Source: CAZLYF01 sp964586835 (GTDB taxonomy: Bacteria > Bacillota > Clostridia > Christensenellales > Aristaeellaceae). From it: a stretch of 9,283 nucleotides of DNA. Positions within the stretch are counted from its first letter, which is position 1; each line of letters starts with the position of its first letter. Position numbers and translations under genes: made by a program. Shown piece by piece: positions 7,075 through 9,283 of the stretch. The notes below the pieces were generated by a model, which saw only the letters and a list, made by a program, of their open reading frames with translations, did not search any database and was not told the DNA's origin. The stretch covers positions 1 to 9,283 of the forward strand of contig CAZPIC010000055.1 of the NCBI GenBank assembly GCA_964586835.1, given 5' to 3'.

Positions 7075-7832
7075 GATCCCGGCGCAGGGGTGTTCTGCTC
7101 TGGCCGACCGGTCCCCTTGCGCTGGTGAGCGACCGCCGCTGTTAGAAGACAGACCTCTGCAGCGCCGGCTTCCCTGAGGACCTTCGCGCAGGCTCGGGCG
7201 GTGTTGCCGGAAGTCCTGACGTCGTCTACCAGCAAAAGGCTCATCCCCTGAACAGGGGCTGCGGGCGCGAAAGCAGCGGCCACGTTTTTTTCCCTGGCCG
7301 CAGGCGTGAGCGCGGACTGGCGCTTTGTATGCCTGGTTCTCACAAGCGCGTTCACAACGGGGAGGCCACTGTGTCTGTGAATCAGGCTGCAGAGGAGTTC
7401 AGCCTGGTTGACACCCCGTTCGCGCAGGCGCTTCGGGTGCAGCGGGACAGGCGTCAGGGCGTCGAAGACCCTTCCCCCCACGCACTCCGCCATCGCCACC
7501 GCAAGGGGCTCAGCCGCGGCATCAACGGCGCCAAACTTTAAGAGTACGACGAGCCTCTGTACCGGTCCGTGGTAGAAAAAGGGCGCGTAGGCAGCATCGA
7601 GGCCTATCATCCCTCCGCAGGCACAGTAGGGGCAGGGCCCGCTGCCCAAAGGCGACAGGCAATGAGGGCAGACACTGTCCGTCAGCCTGAGTCCTTCAAG
7701 CTCCTGAGCGCAGGCATCGCACAGCACATCGCCCACATCGATGCGCCGAGGTTCCCCGCACAGCAGGCACAGAGCCCGGGGAAAAAGCAGGTCCCCTGCG
7801 CGGGTGGCCAGGCGACGGATAGCCTGCGCCAT
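7020..7832 (-). CDS. comF: ComF-family double-zinc-ribbon phosphoribosyltransferase
   Basis: ComF proteins are needed for moving transforming DNA across the membrane in competent bacteria and are related to purine phosphoribosyltransferases. This 270-residue protein has two Cys4 zinc-binding sets: C22-x2-C25 with C38-x2-C41, and C55-x2-C58 with C67-x2-C70. These are followed by the family block TPVPLHPKRLRERGVNQAE (127-145) and the PRPP-binding loop LLLVDDVRTSGNT (199-211). The fold normally ends soon after the final strand (AEVCLLTAA, 225-233); here about 35 further low-complexity residues (Pro/Gly/Ser-rich) run antisense through the end of recX. I take ATG 7832 as start, but the best ribosome binding site better fits CTG 7847 (see separate entry). 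It follows the glycosyltransferase gene by 65 nt on the same strand. Natural competence is not proven by comF alone, since many non-competent Firmicutes keep it. Confidence 0.92.
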   Translation of the reverse strand: MAQAIRRLATRAGDLLFPRALCLLCGEPRRIDVGDVLCDACAQELEGLRLTDSVCPHCLSPLGSGPCPYCACGGMIGLDAAYAPFFYHGPVQRLVVLLKFGAVDAAAEPLAVAMAECVGGRVFDALTPVPLHPKRLRERGVNQAELLCSLIHRHSGLPVVNALVRTRHTKRQSALTPAAREKNVAAAFAPAAPVQGMSLLLVDDVRTSGNTARACAKVLREAGAAEVCLLTAAVAHQRKGTGRPEQNTPAPGSQGSGSSCASFSASLETS

Positions 7833-7854
7833 CAAACCAAAAGCCAGGGTTGCG

Positions 7855-7862
7855 ACCTCCTT
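7855..7862 (-). promoter_or_regulatory. Perfect Shine-Dalgarno of comF at an unusual distance
   Basis: On the minus strand AAGGAGGT reads from 7862 to 7855. It is 22 nt from the ATG at 7832 and 19 nt from an in-frame TTG at 7835, both too far for normal initiation. It is only 7 nt from an in-frame CTG at 7847-7845. Either initiation is at CTG, adding five residues to ComF, or the site is used less efficiently for ATG. Confidence 0.55.
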
Positions 7863-7897
7863 TTCGGCAAGGGCTGGGCGTGCTGCCTGGGTGTCTG

Positions 7898-9118
7898 TCA
7901 GCGTTTTCGTCCGGCTACAGTGTCGCGCCGCCTGACAGGCCGCCGATTGGCCGGCCTTCGAGGACCGGTGTTTGTATGTTCGATGAGGTAGTGATACCGC
8001 TCGGTGACGCTCTGGATGACGGTGTCCCAGGGGATGGGGATGGATGCGCGCGCCGCGATCCCGGTTTTCGCAACCTCGTCCGGGTGGTCGAGCGCCCATG
8101 CCAGGGTGTTCGCAAGCGCTGCAGAATCGTCCGCGCAAAGGAAGCCGTTTTCTCCGTGCGTGATCCCGTCTGCCGCACTGGAACCCCGTACCAGCACAGA
8201 GGGCGTCGCCATGACCGCTGCTTCGCGGACCACCATAGGTGCGTTGTCATAAAGGGAGGGGAAGACGAACAGCGCGGCGCGGGCATAGAGGGCGTCCAGA
8301 AGGTCGTCGTCTGAAACATGCCCGATGAGAGAGACAACGCCGCGAAGGCCCAGCTCGTCCACCTTTTTGCGTACGGCATGCTCGTCGGGCCCCTGGCCTG
8401 CCAGGAGCAGCATGAACTTTCGTCCGCCATGGCGTAAAAGTGCGGCAGCTTCCAGCACGCGCAGGATGTTCTTTTTCCAGTTGATCTGTCCGGCAAAGAA
8501 ACAAAGGGGCAGACTACCAAGGCCATAGAGGCGCTCCGCCATCAGGATGGCCTCCGGCTTTGCATCGCGCAGGCTGGCCCCGTTTGGAGCGACGTGCAGT
8601 CGACCCCGGTATCCATAGTCCTGCAGCACTTCAGCCGTGGCATCGCTGACGGCCCAGACCTCGTTGCATTTGTGGTAAAAAGCGATGATGTTAGACAGGA
8701 GCACCCTGGAGATGGCCTCACTGCGGGTCACCCTGACGAAGTCATCGTAGTATTTGGAATGAAAGGAGGCAACCAGGGGAATCCCTCTTCCCCGTGCGAT
8801 CCTGAGTGCCTCCCTGCCCGACTCGAAGGGGCTGTGCGTATGCAGGATGTCCAGCCCAACCATGCGCATGCGCTTTCTGTAGTGCGCGTCAAGCGATGCG
8901 GCCCCCGTCTTATACTGTGGCTGCGTCGGAACCCGAAACGACGTGTATTCCACCAATTCGAAGGGATACCCCCCCCTGTAACCGGTGTCATACATCGGGG
9001 CGCAGACCGTGACTTGATGCCCGGCCTTTGTAAGCGCCTGCGCGTAGGACAGTACAACCCTGCCAACGCCGTCGACGACGGGGATAAAGGTGTCCGTAAA
9101 CTGTCCGATTCTCAGCAT
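7898..9118 (-). CDS. Glycosyltransferase family 4 (GT-B fold)
   Basis: A 406-residue GT4-type retaining glycosyltransferase, resembling the group that glycosylates diacylglycerol or phosphatidylinositol-type lipids. The N-terminal acceptor domain starts directly with LRIGQFTDTFIPVVDGVGRV (2-21), and ILHTHSPFESG (91-101) and SFHSKYYDDF (118-127) follow. The C-terminal nucleotide-sugar domain has FAGQINWKKN (208-217), LLAGQGPD (238-245), IGHVSDDDLLDALYA (265-279) and FPSLYDNAPMVVREA (286-300). In that last motif the usual E-x7-E pair appears as Asp291-x7-Glu299. The last 22 residues (385-406) are very basic (nine Arg, one Lys) and may aid membrane binding, which is inference. No transmembrane helix is seen. 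The start is ATG 9118 with AAAGGGG upstream on the minus strand; the longer open frame to 9235 crosses the promoter. It is the first gene of a two-gene unit with comF. Sugar donor and acceptor are not determined. Confidence 0.93.
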   Translation of the reverse strand: MLRIGQFTDTFIPVVDGVGRVVLSYAQALTKAGHQVTVCAPMYDTGYRGGYPFELVEYTSFRVPTQPQYKTGAASLDAHYRKRMRMVGLDILHTHSPFESGREALRIARGRGIPLVASFHSKYYDDFVRVTRSEAISRVLLSNIIAFYHKCNEVWAVSDATAEVLQDYGYRGRLHVAPNGASLRDAKPEAILMAERLYGLGSLPLCFFAGQINWKKNILRVLEAAALLRHGGRKFMLLLAGQGPDEHAVRKKVDELGLRGVVSLIGHVSDDDLLDALYARAALFVFPSLYDNAPMVVREAAVMATPSVLVRGSSAADGITHGENGFLCADDSAALANTLAWALDHPDEVAKTGIAARASIPIPWDTVIQSVTERYHYLIEHTNTGPRRPANRRPVRRRDTVAGRKR

Positions 9119-9137
9119 GGCCACCCCTTTGTGTCTC

Positions 9138-9153
9138 GGCGGCCTGTGCCGCC
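9138..9153 (-). promoter_or_regulatory. Perfect GC-rich hairpin in the glycosyltransferase mRNA leader
   Basis: GGCGGC (9138-9143) and GCCGCC (9148-9153) form a perfect 6-bp inverted repeat around a 4-nt loop. It lies between the predicted -10 (9164-9169) and the ribosome binding site (about 9123-9130), so it would fold at the very 5' end of the transcript. It could be a stabilising 5' stem or an operator half-site pair; neither is shown. Confidence 0.5.
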
Positions 9154-9163
9154 TGCTCTCGGT

Positions 9164-9192
9164 ATTATACGCCGAAGCGGCTGAGTGAGCAA
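9164..9192 (-). promoter_or_regulatory. Promoter of the glycosyltransferase-comF unit
   Basis: On the minus strand a perfect TATAAT occupies 9169-9164. A partial -35, TTGCTC (9192-9187; only TTG matches the consensus), sits upstream with an ideal 17-nt spacer. Initiation about 7 nt downstream would give a leader of roughly 40 nt. The spacer holds a small GCCG/CGGC dyad (9171-9181). Confidence 0.7.
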
Positions 9193-9283
9193 GGCGATGG
9201 AGGCGGGACTGACACAGCCAACAGTGAGGAGGCAATTGCGATGTTCCGGAAGCGTTGATAGGGCAGGTGAAATAAGGGGGTCG
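9193..9283. other. Upstream edge region, no supported gene
   Basis: This stretch lies upstream of the minus-strand promoter. On the plus strand GAGGAGG (9226-9232) stands 8 nt before an ATG (9241), but that frame stops after five codons (TGA 9256-9258, then TAG). On the minus strand one frame ends in TAA at the -10 element and could be the tail of an upstream gene. Neither is long enough to call. Confidence 0.35.

Noticed and set aside
7833..8138. N-terminal extension of the comF frame into the glycosyltransferase gene
   Set aside because: It overlaps the end of the glycosyltransferase gene and has no family similarity before the short lead-in to the first zinc-binding cysteines.
9119..9235. 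Longer glycosyltransferase start
   Set aside because: It would read through the TATAAT promoter and leader hairpin; the GT4 fold starts right after ATG 9118, which has its own ribosome binding site.
1..9283. CRISPR arrays, tRNA/rRNA genes, insertion sequences, prophage or defence systems
   Set aside because: No regularly spaced repeats, no recognisable RNA gene, transposase, integrase or nuclease motifs were found on either strand.

Overview
The window is GC-rich DNA that looks like an obligately anaerobic, high-GC member of the Firmicutes (Clostridia). The support is strong AGGAGG-type ribosome binding sites, TATAAT promoters, a clostridial-type flavodiiron protein, an aldo/keto reductase with two ferredoxin-like iron-sulphur motifs, and Lgt with the 'IYGG' variant common in Firmicutes. 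No species can be named from the sequence. There are no mobile elements, CRISPR arrays, tRNA or rRNA genes, and no gene-free stretch over 300 bases.

Plus strand, 94 to about 7074: seven genes run head to tail behind one good extended -10 promoter (91-99). In order they are a flavodiiron O2/NO reductase (127-1308), a small carbohydrate-binding-module-9-like protein (1347-1976), a class C beta-lactamase-fold serine hydrolase (about 2011-3216), an aldo/keto reductase with two 4Fe-4S motifs (3250-4410), prolipoprotein diacylglyceryl transferase lgt (4410-5312), a second serine hydrolase (5309-6466), and recX (6448-7074). Gaps are 0-38 nt. The last four genes are tightly packed or overlapping (lgt starts in the stop codon of the reductase gene, GTGA overlap between lgt and the second hydrolase, 19-nt overlap into recX), which suggests an operon with translational coupling. 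No terminator is visible between them.

Minus strand, 9192 to 7020: a family-4 glycosyltransferase (7898-9118) has its own TATAAT promoter and a perfect GC-rich hairpin in its leader. It is followed 65 nt later by a ComF-family double-zinc-finger phosphoribosyltransferase (7020-7832). comF converges on recX and overlaps it tail to tail by 55 nt. A terminator-shaped hairpin lies inside the 3' part of recX, directly after the comF stop.

Taken together this is a mostly housekeeping region: oxygen/NO detoxification and redox (flavodiiron protein, reductase), envelope biogenesis (Lgt, glycosyltransferase, possibly the serine hydrolases), and DNA recombination or uptake (RecX, ComF). I see no convincing new multi-gene system. 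The points most worth a second look are the recX/comF convergent overlap with its embedded terminator, the extra C-terminal membrane segments on Lgt, the degenerate third active-site motif of the first serine hydrolase, and the unusual start-site context of comF.
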